Shown piece after piece: positions 1 through 10,516 of a stretch of DNA of 33,626 nucleotides. Both the position numbers and the translations under genes were made by a program. Source of the DNA: Stenotrophomonas beteli. GTDB lineage: Bacteria > Pseudomonadota > Gammaproteobacteria > Xanthomonadales > Xanthomonadaceae. Position 1 is the first letter of the stretch. Each line of letters begins with the position of its first letter. Location of the stretch: the NCBI RefSeq assembly GCF_001431665.1, contig NZ_LLXV01000054.1, forward strand, positions 1 to 33,626, written 5' to 3'. The notes under the pieces are model-generated. The model made no database searches. It was given only the letters and a program-made list of their open reading frames with translations, and was not told where the DNA came from.

Positions 1-94
1 GGCGGGGTGGGCTGCCAGGACCGTTGGCGCCATGGATGGCGCCATCGAGCCCCCATGGATGGGTTTACGGCGTGTCCTGCAAGCCCACACCGCC
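1..94 (+). ncRNA. Structured RNA with two AUGGAU-loop hairpins (TwoAYGGAY-like)
   Basis: A long imperfect stem encloses two hairpins. Outer pairs that can be read directly are 1-5 with 90-94, 7-13 with 82-88, 14 with 80, 16-21 with 74-79 and 22-23 with 71-72, interrupted only by a G-A mismatch and single-base bulges. Inside are hairpin A (26-31 with 38-43, GGCGCC arms, loop 32-37 ATGGAT) and hairpin B (52-54 with 61-63, loop 55-60 ATGGAT). Both loops present CATGGATG, which fits the CsrA/RsmA recognition consensus CANGGANG with GGA in a hexaloop. The paired AYGGAY loops resemble the TwoAYGGAY RNA motif described from comparative genomics. The GGA loops exist only on the plus strand, which suggests that orientation. 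It may be a free small RNA, a leader of the downstream peptidase gene, or a repeated element. It may continue left of the window. Confidence 0.62.
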
Positions 95-187
95 GCGCCA
101 ACCCACGGATACCCCGCTGTTGCGGTTGCTTCGGCTTTGCCGTTGCTCGAAGGCCTCTGCGGGTGCCGGGCGCCGCCCGGCCGACTT

Positions 188-206
188 CCGCCACTTGCGG
201 TGGCGG
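188..206 (+). other. Small hairpin in the leader of the M2 peptidase gene
   Basis: CCGCCAC (188-194) pairs with GTGGCGG (200-206) across a five-base loop. There is no T-run after it, so it is not an intrinsic terminator. The rest of 95-254 shows no convincing gene; reading frames that extend the peptidase upstream have no signal-peptide character. Confidence 0.35.
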
Positions 207-254
207 CGACTGGCCACTAGCCTTCGGCCGTCGTTCACCACCCAAGGACCGCCC

Positions 255-2219
255 GTGAAACACCGTCATCTCCTGCTGGCCTCGGCAGTCGCCGTCGCCA
301 CGCTGGCCCTGGCCGCCTGCAAGAAGGAAGCTGCCCCAGGCACCGATACCGCCAGCAGCAGCGCCCCGGCCGGCGAAACCGCCGACCAGTTCGTGGCCCG
401 CATCAATGCCGAATTCAAGGCCGCCTACCCGGAGATGACCTCGGCCCAGTGGCTGTCCTCCACCTACATCAACAGCGACTCGGAACGCATCGCGGCCAAG
501 GCCAACGAGCGCTCGCTGACCCAGCTCAACAGCTGGATCGAACAGGCGGCCAAGTTCGACGGCCAGCCGATGAGCGAGGACAGCAAGCGCGCGATCCACC
601 TGCTGAAACTGATGTCCTCGATGCCGGCGCCGCGCGATCCGGCCAAGCTGGCCGAGCTGACCCAGATCGCCACCCGCATGGAAGGCAGCTACGGTGCCGG
701 CAAGTACTGCACCGATGCGAATGATCCGAACTCCTGCCGCCAGCTGGGCGAGCTGGAGCAGGTGCTGGCGCGCAGCCGCGACTACGACAAGCAGCTCGAT
801 GCGTGGCAGGGCTGGCACAGCACCACCAAGGGCATGCGCGGCGACTACCAGAAGTTCGTCGGCCTGGTGAACGAAGGTGCCAAGGGCATGGGCTTCACCG
901 ATGCCGGCCAGATGTGGCGCAGCGGCTATGACATGCCGCCGGACCAGATCGGCCCGGAAACCGATCGCCTGTGGGAACAGGTCAAGCCGATGTACGAGCA
1001 GCTGCACTGCTACGCACGCGGCAAGCTGGACAAGACCTACGGCAAGGACAAGGCCGAAGTGGGCAACGGCCTGATCGCCGCGCACCTGCTGGGCAACATG
1101 TGGCAGCAGGACTGGTCCAACCTGTGGGACCAGCTGGAACCGTACCCGGGTGCCGGCAGCCTGGACATCACCGCTGCACTGGAAAAGCAGTACCAGACCA
1201 ACCTGAGCGCGGCGCTGGCCAAGGCCGGCAAGGATGCCAACGTGGCAGCGCAATACAAGGCGCAGCGCGAGGCCGAACTGCGTACCGCCAGGCAGATGAC
1301 CGAACGCGCGCAGGACTTCTACGTGTCGCTGGGCATGCCGTCGCTGCCGCAGTCCTACTGGGAAAAAACCCAGTTCATCAAGCCTGACGACCGCGACGTG
1401 GTCTGCCACGCCAGCGCCTGGGACATGAACATGGAAGGCGACGTGCGCACCAAGATGTGCATCAAGCCGAACGAAGAGAACTTCACCACCATCTACCACG
1501 AGCTGGGCCACATCTACTACGACCTGGCCTACAACCCGCTGCCGCCGCTGTTCCAGGGCGGTGCCAACGATGGCTTCCATGAAGCGATCGGCGACACCAT
1601 CGTGCTGGCGATGACGCCCAAGTACCTCAGCTCGATCGGTTTGGTCGACGCGCCAACCGAAAGCCGCGAGGCGGTCATCAACAACCAGATGCGCATGGCG
1701 CTATCGGGCGTATCGTTCCTGCCGTTCGGACTGATGATCGACCGCTGGCGCTGGGGCGTGTTCGATGGCTCGATCACCGCCGACAACTACAACAAGGCGT
1801 GGTGGGACCTGAAGGCCAAGTACCAGGGCGTGGCGCCGGCCAGCACCCGTGGCGAAGAGTTCTTCGATCCGGGCGCGAAGTACCACGTGCCGGGCAACAC
1901 CCCGTACACCCGCTACTTCCTGGCGCGCATCCTGCAGTTCCAGTTCTACAAGGGCCTGTGCGACGCGTCCGGCTACAAGGGGCCGCTGCATGAGTGCACC
2001 TTCTACGGCAACAAGGAAGCCGGCCAGAAGTACTGGGCGATGCTGAGCAAGGGTGCCAGCCAGCCATGGCAGGCCACGCTGAAGGAACTGACCGGCACCG
2101 ACAAGCTTGATGCCGGCCCGATGATCGAGTACTTCACCCCGGTCAACGAGTGGCTGAAGCAGCAGAATGAAGGCCAGATGTGCGGCTGGCAGGCCAACGC
2201 GGCGCCGGCGGCGAAATGA
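255..2219 (+). CDS. M2 family metallopeptidase (ACE-like dipeptidyl carboxypeptidase), lipoprotein
   Basis: A zinc peptidyl-dipeptidase of the angiotensin-converting-enzyme family, expected to remove C-terminal dipeptides from oligopeptides in the periplasm. The start chosen is GTG at 255, preceded by AAGGA at 244-248. It gives a 654-residue protein beginning with a basic N-terminus, a hydrophobic stretch and the lipobox LALAAC at about residue 20, so it should be a lipoprotein. A linker rich in Ala, Ser and Thr follows. The zinc site is visible: HELGH at residues 415-419 and the third ligand Glu443 in GFHEAIGD. Length fits single-domain bacterial ACE homologues such as the Xanthomonas enzyme. 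A longer frame opens at 24 but its extra residues look like translated non-coding DNA. It stands alone, followed by an intrinsic terminator and a SMAG pair, and converges on a minus-strand gene. Confidence 0.93.
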   Translation: MKHRHLLLASAVAVATLALAACKKEAAPGTDTASSSAPAGETADQFVARINAEFKAAYPEMTSAQWLSSTYINSDSERIAAKANERSLTQLNSWIEQAAKFDGQPMSEDSKRAIHLLKLMSSMPAPRDPAKLAELTQIATRMEGSYGAGKYCTDANDPNSCRQLGELEQVLARSRDYDKQLDAWQGWHSTTKGMRGDYQKFVGLVNEGAKGMGFTDAGQMWRSGYDMPPDQIGPETDRLWEQVKPMYEQLHCYARGKLDKTYGKDKAEVGNGLIAAHLLGNMWQQDWSNLWDQLEPYPGAGSLDITAALEKQYQTNLSAALAKAGKDANVAAQYKAQREAELRTARQMTERAQDFYVSLGMPSLPQSYWEKTQFIKPDDRDVVCHASAWDMNMEGDVRTKMCIKPNEENFTTIYHELGHIYYDLAYNPLPPLFQGGANDGFHEAIGDTIVLAMTPKYLSSIGLVDAPTESREAVINNQMRMALSGVSFLPFGLMIDRWRWGVFDGSITADNYNKAWWDLKAKYQGVAPASTRGEEFFDPGAKYHVPGNTPYTRYFLARILQFQFYKGLCDASGYKGPLHECTFYGNKEAGQKYWAMLSKGASQPWQATLKELTGTDKLDAGPMIEYFTPVNEWLKQQNEGQMCGWQANAAPAAK

Positions 2220-2221
2220 GA

Positions 2222-2253
2222 AAAGGGGCGGATCCGCGAGGATCCGCCCCTTT
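2222..2253 (+). terminator. Intrinsic terminator after the M2 peptidase gene
   Basis: A 14-bp perfect stem: AAAGGGGCGGATCC (2222-2235), loop GCGA, then its complement at 2240-2253 ending in CCCCTTT. It begins three bases after the stop codon. The A-run on the other side could let it work for the convergent gene as well. Confidence 0.85.
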
Positions 2254-2260
2254 CCATGTT

Positions 2261-2335
2261 GTAGAGCCGAGCCATGACGCTCGGCTGTTTCTTCATCGTG
2301 CGGCGCACGGCACGCCGAGCATGGCTCGGCTCTAC
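2261..2335. repeat. Facing pair of SMAG (GTAG) palindromic repeats
   Basis: A unit with head GTAG at 2261 (GTAGAGCCGAGC, short loop, GCTCGGCT, to about 2287) faces a second unit in opposite orientation at 2314-2335 that ends GCTCGGCTCTAC. The two units are near-perfect inverted copies and each is itself palindromic. This is the layout of S. maltophilia GTAG elements. It lies between convergent genes and could form one long hairpin in RNA from either side. Confidence 0.85.
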
Positions 2336-2348
2336 AGGATGTGTGCGA

Positions 2349-2741
2349 TCAGCTGTTCTTCTTCGCCGCCAGCGCAGCGGCCAGTTCGGCCTTGAACTCC
2401 TCGAAGGTCTGGCCCTTCTCCTTTGCCTCAGCCTGTGCGGCATCGCGCAGTGCATCGGAGTACATCAGGCGCACCGGCGTGCCATTGCGCTCGTGCAGTT
2501 CACCGGCCTGCATGATCAGCGCCAGTACCTGCGCAGCGCTTTCGCTGTGACCGGCAATGCGCCCATCCATGCCCAGCACCCATTCGCCATCGCGGCGCAC
2601 GACACCGGCCAGCAGGGTGCGCTGCGCGTCGCGCAGTTCGGCATGCGGTTCCACCGGCGAGGCCTGGGCAGCAGCCTTGTTGGCGGCCTGCTTTTCCTGG
2701 CGACGGCGCTGGTCGCGGCGGGTCTTGGAGCTGGTGGACAT
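2349..2741 (-). CDS. Conserved hypothetical small protein with basic N-terminus
   Basis: A 130-residue protein I do not recognise as a named family. The start chosen is the ATG at 2741 (MSTSSKTRRDQRRRQEKQ); the frame is open further upstream but those residues overlap the end of the preceding gene region and look non-coding. The first 30 residues are strongly basic and Ala/Gln-rich. The middle (LLAGVVRRDGEWVLGMDGRIAG) looks like a small beta hairpin, and the C-terminal half is acidic and helical, ending AALAAKKNS. No membrane segment or signal peptide is visible, so it is probably cytoplasmic. It is the last gene of a minus-strand set, 82 bases after the siderophore-interacting protein gene, and could be co-transcribed with it. 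No function can be assigned. Confidence 0.72.
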   Translation of the reverse strand: MSTSSKTRRDQRRRQEKQAANKAAAQASPVEPHAELRDAQRTLLAGVVRRDGEWVLGMDGRIAGHSESAAQVLALIMQAGELHERNGTPVRLMYSDALRDAAQAEAKEKGQTFEEFKAELAAALAAKKNS

Positions 2742-2823
2742 GGTGCGGTACCGCTGCGAGGGGGGCGCAAGGATAGCGCACCCCGCCCGCCGCGCCGCTT
2801 CACGCGCGCCCGGTCCGGCAGGG

Positions 2824-3720
2824 TCAGTCCAGCACCTTGCCGTGCCGCCAGTAGCCCATGAAGGTGATCGCACGACGGTCCAGGCCGCAATCGCGTACCA
2901 GGTGGCGGCGGATCGCCATCACCGCCCCCGCCTCGCCCGCCACCCAGGCATACCACGGCCCGGCCACGCGGGTATCGGCCTGCTCCCAGAGGATCTGCGT
3001 ATCAACGTCGATCTCCTCCAGCGCCTCGCCGGCAGCCACCGCCGAGGCCGCTGCCAACCGCGCCCGGACCGCCTGCAGCAACCGCTGTCCGTAGGCGGCC
3101 TGCCCGCGCGGCAGCCAGACCAGCTCGGCGCTGGAGGGCGCCTTCAGGTGTACCGCATCACCGGCCTGGGCCACCTCCAGCAGCGCCAGCGTGCGCGGTG
3201 GGTCGACCATGGCGGCCAGTTCCTCGAGGATGCCAGCCACCGCCGGCAACGCGGTTTCATCGGCCACCAGCAGCACCTGGCCGACGCCGGCTGGCGGCTT
3301 CCACTCCCAACCCTCGCTGCTCCCGGCACAGTCGGCGTCCGGGGCCAGCAGCACCACGCGGTCGCCGGGGCGGGCGTGCATGGCCCAGCGCGAGGCCGGG
3401 CCGGTTTCGCCATGGATGACGAAATCGACATCGACCTCGCCCAGCTCGGCCCGCAACTGGCGGATGGTGTAGGTACGCATCGGCGGGCGTTGATCGTCCG
3501 GCAGGGCCCGGTAGCGCGGGTACCAGTCTTCACCGCTGGGGACCTGCGGCGCCCGCTGGCCCGGCAAAGGGAAAAACACCTTGATGCGCTGGTCCGGGCC
3601 TCCGGTCTTCATCCGTGCCACGTCGGCACCGGTGAACACCATGCGGTCCAGCGAAGGGGAAAGCACGCGGCGCTCCTTCAGCGCCACCTCGAACAGGCGG
3701 TAGGTCTGCTGCGCAGCCAT
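2824..3720 (-). CDS. Siderophore-interacting protein (FAD-binding ferric-siderophore reductase family)
   Basis: A 298-residue cytoplasmic flavoprotein of the SIP/ViuB family, which binds FAD and uses NAD(P)H to reduce the iron of imported ferric siderophores. The N-terminal FAD-binding barrel carries RTYTIR, the typical RxYT(I/V)R flavin motif, at about residue 81. The central NAD(P)H-binding part contains LLVADETALPAVAGILEEL, and the C-terminus has the family signature MGYWRHGK. Full length for the family. The start at 3720 has a GAGG about ten bases upstream. No TonB receptor or siderophore synthesis genes are in the window. An MFS exporter gene lies 141 bases upstream on the same strand, so the two may serve one siderophore or metal process, but that is inference. 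I found no obvious Fur-box palindrome in the gap 3721-3861. Confidence 0.9.
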   Translation of the reverse strand: MAAQQTYRLFEVALKERRVLSPSLDRMVFTGADVARMKTGGPDQRIKVFFPLPGQRAPQVPSGEDWYPRYRALPDDQRPPMRTYTIRQLRAELGEVDVDFVIHGETGPASRWAMHARPGDRVVLLAPDADCAGSSEGWEWKPPAGVGQVLLVADETALPAVAGILEELAAMVDPPRTLALLEVAQAGDAVHLKAPSSAELVWLPRGQAAYGQRLLQAVRARLAAASAVAAGEALEEIDVDTQILWEQADTRVAGPWYAWVAGEAGAVMAIRRHLVRDCGLDRRAITFMGYWRHGKVLD

Positions 3721-3861
3721 GGGGGAACCTCATGCGACGACATCGGATCGGCTGGCTGTCGTGCATCCACGCACCGGCTGGCTGGAAGGCCCAGCCTAGT
3801 CCGGCCGTCCCCGGTCGCAAGCATTTCGGGCATCGCGGCCTGCCCTACCCCTGCACGCTGC

Positions 3862-5088
3862 TCAATGGCCCGTGCAGGCCGCCTGCGCCGCGCGTTCACG
3901 CTGGTGTTCCCAGTACCAGAACACGAAGCCGGCGCCGAAGAAGGCGGCCTGGCCCAGTGCCAGGTGCAGTGGGCTGGCACTGAGCAGCGGCGACACCACG
4001 CCGGCCACCACGGTGCTGATCATCAACTGCACGAAGGCCTGCAGCGAAGACGCCAGGCCGCGCTGGTGCGGGTACATGTCCAGCACCGCCAGCGCCAGGA
4101 TCGGGAAGATCAGCGCCATGCCCATGCCGCCCAGGAAGATCGGCAGCACTGCCCACGGCAGCACGAACTGCGGCGACAGCGCCACGTAGCCGACGTTGAA
4201 CAGAACCGACAGCGCGCACAGGCCGAAACCCATGGACACCTGGCGGGTGGGCGTGGTGTGCCCGGCCATGCGCCCGGACAGGAACGAGCCGGTGGTCATG
4301 CCGCCGATGGTGGGGATGAACAGCCAGGCAAAGCCACCCTCGCCCAGGTGCAGGTGCTGCATCACGAACACCGGCGCCGAGGAGATGTAGAGGAAGATGC
4401 CACCGAAGCCGATGCTGCCGGCCAGCGCCAGGCGCAGGAAGCGCGGGTTGAAGCCGATGCGCACGTAATCACGCATCAGCACGCGCGGTGACAGCGGCAC
4501 CCGGGCCTCAACCGGATGGGTCTCCGGCAGGTAGCGTGCAGTGGCCGCCAGCAGGACCAGCGCGAACACCACCAGGAACCAGAAGATCAGCGGCCAACCA
4601 GCACCACTGAGCAGGATCCAGCCACCGATGATCGGCGCGATGGCCGGGGCGATGCCGAACAGCATCGACACCTGGCTCATCAGGCGCTGCGCGTCGTGGC
4701 CGTGGTACAGGTCGCGGATCACCGCGCGGCCGACGATCATGCCCACGCCCGCCGACAGGCCCTGCAGCGCGCGGAAGGCCAGCAGCGTGGTCAGGTCGGT
4801 GGACAGTGCGCAGCCGACCGAGGCGCCGACGAACACCACCAGGCCGCCGAGGATCACCCGCTTGCGGCCCCAGGCATCGGACAGCGGGCCGTGCGCCAGG
4901 CTCATCAGGCCGTAGAACAGCAGGTACACGCTGATGGTCTGCTGCACCGCCACCTCGTCCACTGCCAGGCGCTGGGCCAGCTGCGGGAAGGCCGGGAAGA
5001 TGGTGTCGATCGAGAACGGACCGAACATGGCCAGGCCGGCGAGCAGCAGGGCCATGCGGCGGGTGGAAGGAGCAACAACGGCGTTCAT
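3862..5088 (-). CDS. Bcr/CflA family multidrug efflux MFS transporter
   Basis: An inner-membrane proton-driven drug exporter of the DHA1-type Bcr/CflA subfamily, 408 residues with about 12 hydrophobic segments. Visible landmarks are the first segment MALLLAGLAMFGPFSIDTIF, the MFS motif A equivalent GPLSDAWGRKRVILGG between segments 2 and 3, and the Bcr-type signature RALQGLSAGVGMIVGRAVIR with RDLYHG. I chose the ATG at 5088 (MNAVVAPSTRR) because it gives the N-terminus normal for the family; ATG at 5112 and GTG at 5121 in the same frame are alternatives. Ribosome-binding sites are weak for all three. A bulged hairpin sits just upstream (5130-5160). The substrate cannot be read from the sequence. 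Its position upstream of a siderophore-interacting protein makes siderophore export possible but unproven. Confidence 0.88.
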   Translation of the reverse strand: MNAVVAPSTRRMALLLAGLAMFGPFSIDTIFPAFPQLAQRLAVDEVAVQQTISVYLLFYGLMSLAHGPLSDAWGRKRVILGGLVVFVGASVGCALSTDLTTLLAFRALQGLSAGVGMIVGRAVIRDLYHGHDAQRLMSQVSMLFGIAPAIAPIIGGWILLSGAGWPLIFWFLVVFALVLLAATARYLPETHPVEARVPLSPRVLMRDYVRIGFNPRFLRLALAGSIGFGGIFLYISSAPVFVMQHLHLGEGGFAWLFIPTIGGMTTGSFLSGRMAGHTTPTRQVSMGFGLCALSVLFNVGYVALSPQFVLPWAVLPIFLGGMGMALIFPILALAVLDMYPHQRGLASSLQAFVQLMISTVVAGVVSPLLSASPLHLALGQAAFFGAGFVFWYWEHQRERAAQAACTGH

Positions 5089-5129
5089 GGAGAAGGTGTC
5101 CGGCAGGGCCATGCGCGGCACGCACGGCG

Positions 5130-5160
5130 GGCGCCGGTCCCCTTCTGCAGGGACGGCGCC
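5130..5160 (-). other. Bulged hairpin in the leader of the MFS transporter gene
   Basis: GGCGCC (5130-5135) pairs with GGCGCC (5155-5160) and GTCCC (5137-5141) with GGGAC (5150-5154), with one bulged G and an eight-base loop. It lies 42-72 bases upstream of the chosen start, with no T-run, so it may be a leader structure or an operator rather than a terminator. The remainder of 5161-5295 shows nothing I can name. Confidence 0.35.
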
Positions 5161-5300
5161 AGATGAATTCGGGTATCAGGCCATCATAGGTGGGGATTGC
5201 GCCCGATGCCATGCAGCGGTGCACAAAACGCATGGCCGGGCCATCGGCCATTCAGGCGCGGCGGCCGGCCCCGGAAGCCGCCGGCGGGCCCGCAACGGGC

Positions 5301-5306
5301 TATAAT
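5301..5306 (+). promoter_or_regulatory. Putative -10 element for the riboswitch-gcvP transcript
   Basis: A perfect TATAAT lies 14 bases before the first riboswitch aptamer, so transcription from about 5313 would start just ahead of the aptamer. No good -35 hexamer is seen at the normal distance (5278-5283 is CCGCCG). Confidence 0.6.
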
Positions 5307-5319
5307 CGGCGGGCAACAC

Positions 5320-5484
5320 GGTGGGAGAAGCGGAACACCGCTGCCGAAGGCGCAACGCCCGTAATCGCTCAGGCCCGATACCACCCGTAACAGAACTCTG
5401 GAGAGACCGGTTCGATCCGGCGCCGAAGGGGCACGAAGCCGCGGTTTTCCGCGCTTCCAAACTCTCAGGCAAAAGGACAGAGGG
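5320..5484 (+). promoter_or_regulatory. Tandem glycine riboswitch
   Basis: Two glycine-binding aptamers in series upstream of gcvP. Aptamer 1 spans about 5320-5386: its closing stem pairs GGTGG with CCACC, it carries GCCGAAGGCGCAAC, and GCTCAGGC lies on the 3' side. Aptamer 2 spans about 5396-5484: CTCTGGAGAGAC, then GCCGAAGGGGCAC, then the hallmark 3' half ACTCTCAGGCAAAAGGAC followed by AGAGG. In this class glycine binding normally turns on glycine-cleavage genes. The 68 bases from aptamer 2 to the gcvP start contain GGGGCGCCCC (5483-5492) and a small hairpin at 5497-5510, the likely expression platform. There is no clear T-run, which favours control of translation initiation over termination. 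Confidence 0.93.
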
Positions 5485-5552
5485 GCGCCCCGCAGACCGC
5501 CGACCGGCGGCTTGTGCCCGTGCGTGTGCCCTTTCCTGACGGATCCTTCGCC

Positions 5553-8420
<2,868 letters not shown>

Positions 8421-8442
8421 ACGTTCGACCCATCGGAACTGG

Positions 8443-8470
8443 AAACGGCCCGCGCAAGCGGGCCGTTTTC
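8443..8470 (+). terminator. Intrinsic terminator after gcvP
   Basis: AACGGCCCGC (8444-8453), loop GCAA, then GCGGGCCGTT (8458-8467) and TTC; preceded by AA on the left. It begins 22 bases after the gcvP stop. The convergent VOC gene ends at 8513, so it could serve both strands. Confidence 0.85.
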
Positions 8471-8512
8471 ATAAGGGCGTGTGGACCAGGGGCCACACCC
8501 ACAAACATCCGG

Positions 8513-8923
8513 TCACGGATCCGGCATCTGCCCCAGGCTCAGCTGCCACGACACCCCGAAGCGGTCCTGCACCCAGCCGTAGCGGTTGCTGAACTCATAG
8601 TCGCCCACCGGCATCAGCCAGTGCCCGCCCTCGCCCAGCACGCGCGCTGCACGCTCGAACTGCTCGGCACCGGAACACTCGACGAACAGCGAGATCGACG
8701 GGCTGAAGGTGAAATCGTGCACGTCCAGGCTGTCGAAGCACAGGTAATGGGTGCCACCGAGCAGGAAGATGGCCTGGCGCACCTGCCCGGGCACGCCGGC
8801 ACCGGCCCCCTCCGGGTGGCGTTGCAGGGCCAGCAGGCGGAAATCGGCAAAGGCCTCGGCGTACAGGGCCAGGGCGGCCTCGGCCTGGCCGGTGAACATC
8901 AGGAACGGACGGCTGCGCAGCAT
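8513..8923 (-). CDS. VOC family protein, PhnB/3-demethylubiquinone-methyltransferase-like fold
   Basis: A 136-residue cytoplasmic protein of the vicinal-oxygen-chelate superfamily, PhnB-like branch. The N-terminus (SRPFLMFTGQAEAALALYAEAF) is the typical opening strand and helix of these proteins. LLGGTHYLCFDS and the closing YEFSNRYGWVQDRFGVSWQL, with WVQDRFGVSWQ as the recognisable PhnB-type ending, support the call. The start at 8923 has GGGAG upstream. Such proteins are usually small metal- or ligand-binding dimers of unknown substrate, and no catalytic assignment can be made here. It is convergent with gcvP and separated from the upstream permease gene by a SMAG pair, so it is probably transcribed alone. 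Confidence 0.87.
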   Translation of the reverse strand: MLRSRPFLMFTGQAEAALALYAEAFADFRLLALQRHPEGAGAGVPGQVRQAIFLLGGTHYLCFDSLDVHDFTFSPSISLFVECSGAEQFERAARVLGEGGHWLMPVGDYEFSNRYGWVQDRFGVSWQLSLGQMPDP

Positions 8924-8993
8924 GCGGTACTCCCGGTCGACAGGCCGATGACGGCCTACGCGATCAGGATGGCACGGCGGATGTATGCCTGCT

Positions 8994-9059
8994 GTAGAGC
9001 CGAGCCCGCGCTCGGCTGGCGGCCACGCGAACAGCAGCCGACCGTGGGGTCGGCTCTAC
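8994..9059. repeat. Facing pair of SMAG (GTAG) repeats
   Basis: Unit 1, 8994-9017, reads GTAGAGCCGAG, a short CCCG loop and CGCTCGGCT. Unit 2, about 9036-9059 in opposite orientation, reads AGCCGACC, GTG, GGGTCGGCTCTAC. The heads match but the stem arms differ (GAGC versus GACC), so the two units belong to different sequence variants. They sit in the gap after the permease stop codon. Confidence 0.82.
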
Positions 9060-9067
9060 AACAGCAG

Positions 9068-10435
9068 TCAGGCCTCGCGCACGCGCCGTGCGATGGCGCT
9101 GCCGGCCGCGATCGTGGCGGTCAGCGCCACCATCGACAGGAACTGCAGGCGGGTGTGCGCCTCGCTCAGCAGCAGGCCGAAGATCAGCGCCAGGATTGCC
9201 AGCGCGCACACCGTCAGCCAAGGGAAACCGGCCATGCGGAACGGCAGGCGGGTGCCCAGCCGGTCGGCGCGCCGGCGCAACACCAGCTGCGAGACCAGCG
9301 ACAACGTCCACACCAGCAGGCAGGTGGAACCGACGATGTTGAGCAGTACCGGCAGCACCCGGTCCGGGAACAGCAGTTCCATCACCGTCGCAGCGAAACC
9401 GAACAGCACGCTGGCCAGCACGGCGATCACCGGCACCTGGCGCGGATCGGTCCAGCCCAGCACCGCCGGCGCCTCGCGGCGCTGCGCCAGCGAATACATC
9501 ATGCGCGAGGCGCCATAGAGGTTGGCGTTGAGCGCCGACAGCAGCGCGATCACCGCAATCAGCGTGATGGCGGTACCAGCGCCCGGGATGCGGGCAATAT
9601 CGAGCACGGCAGCGAACGGCGACTTCAGCGCCTCGCTGGTCCACGGCACCACCGCGATGATCACGCTCAGCGAGCCGATGTAGAACACCAGGATGCGCCA
9701 GGCCACGGTGCGGATGGCACGGGCGATGCTGCGCTCAGGATCTTCAGTCTCGGCCGCCGCAACGGCCACGATCTCGGTGCCACCGAAGGCAAAAACGACA
9801 ACCAGCAATGCAGCGCCAATACCGGCCAGGCCCTTCGGTGCGAAGCCACCCTGCTCGGTGAAGTTGCTCAGGCCCGGCGAGGTCACCTGCGGCAGCCAAC
9901 CCATCAGCAGCGCCACGCCGATGGCGATGAAGGCCAGGATCGCCGCGACCTTGAGGATGGCAAACCAGAATTCGAACTCGCCGAAGTTCTTCACCCCAAG
10001 CAGGTTGATGGCGGTGAAAAACAACATGAAGGCCAGCGCGGCCATCGGCACCGGTATGGCAGGCCAGACGGTGGCCAGCAGCCCGGCCGCGCCCACTGCC
10101 TCGGCGGCGATCACGATCACCAGCTGCACCCACCACAACCAGCCGACGGTGGCGCCCGCAGTGGCGCCCATGGCATCGGCGGCATACACCGAGAACGCGC
10201 CGCTGGTGGGTTTGGCCGCCGCCATCTCGCCCAGGGCATTCATCACGATGATCACCAGCGCGCCAGCGACCAGGTACGAGACCAGTACCGCCGGGCCTGC
10301 CGCCTGCACACCCACGCCCGAGCCGAGGAACAGGCCGGCGCCGATGGCGCTGCCCAGCCCCATCATGATCAGCTGGCGCGGTTTGAGCGAATGCCCGAGG
10401 CGGGACGGTGAAGCGGACGGAGTCGAATTGGGCAT
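9068..10435 (-). CDS. Amino acid permease (APC superfamily, AAT-like)
   Basis: A 455-residue inner-membrane transporter of the amino acid-polyamine-organocation superfamily, with about 12 hydrophobic segments. The conserved first segment MMGLGSAIGAGLFLGSGVGV carries the substrate-binding GSAIGAG motif, followed by AGPAVLVSYLVAG and NALGEMAAAKPTSGAFSVYA, all typical of the AAT family of amino acid/proton symporters (GabP, ProY, AnsP relatives). SRMMYSLAQRREAPAVLG is the usual later loop. The exact amino acid cannot be read. It lies 81 bases downstream of the PAS-AraC gene on the same strand, so that regulator may control or be co-transcribed with it. The ribosome-binding site before 10435 is weak. 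Confidence 0.92.
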   Translation of the reverse strand: MPNSTPSASPSRLGHSLKPRQLIMMGLGSAIGAGLFLGSGVGVQAAGPAVLVSYLVAGALVIIVMNALGEMAAAKPTSGAFSVYAADAMGATAGATVGWLWWVQLVIVIAAEAVGAAGLLATVWPAIPVPMAALAFMLFFTAINLLGVKNFGEFEFWFAILKVAAILAFIAIGVALLMGWLPQVTSPGLSNFTEQGGFAPKGLAGIGAALLVVVFAFGGTEIVAVAAAETEDPERSIARAIRTVAWRILVFYIGSLSVIIAVVPWTSEALKSPFAAVLDIARIPGAGTAITLIAVIALLSALNANLYGASRMMYSLAQRREAPAVLGWTDPRQVPVIAVLASVLFGFAATVMELLFPDRVLPVLLNIVGSTCLLVWTLSLVSQLVLRRRADRLGTRLPFRMAGFPWLTVCALAILALIFGLLLSEAHTRLQFLSMVALTATIAAGSAIARRVREA

Positions 10436-10516
10436 CGGCGGGGCTGGCGGCGGCTACAGGGGCGACACCTTACCCTGTCCCGCGCCTGCACGGATAGGCG
10501 CAGCGCAGCAGGTGGC

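Noticed and set aside
3721..3861. A Fur box upstream of the siderophore-interacting protein gene
   Set aside because: The gap is G+C-rich and I find no AT-rich hexamer repeats or dyad resembling GATAATGATAATC.
2557..4491. A plus-strand open frame of 644 codons antisense to the small protein, SIP and MFS genes
   Set aside because: It spans three real genes on the other strand and shows only the compositional pattern of antisense high-G+C frames.
8621..10411. A plus-strand open frame of 596 codons antisense to the VOC and permease genes
   Set aside because: Gln/Arg/His-rich translation that crosses two clear genes, a gap and a SMAG pair.
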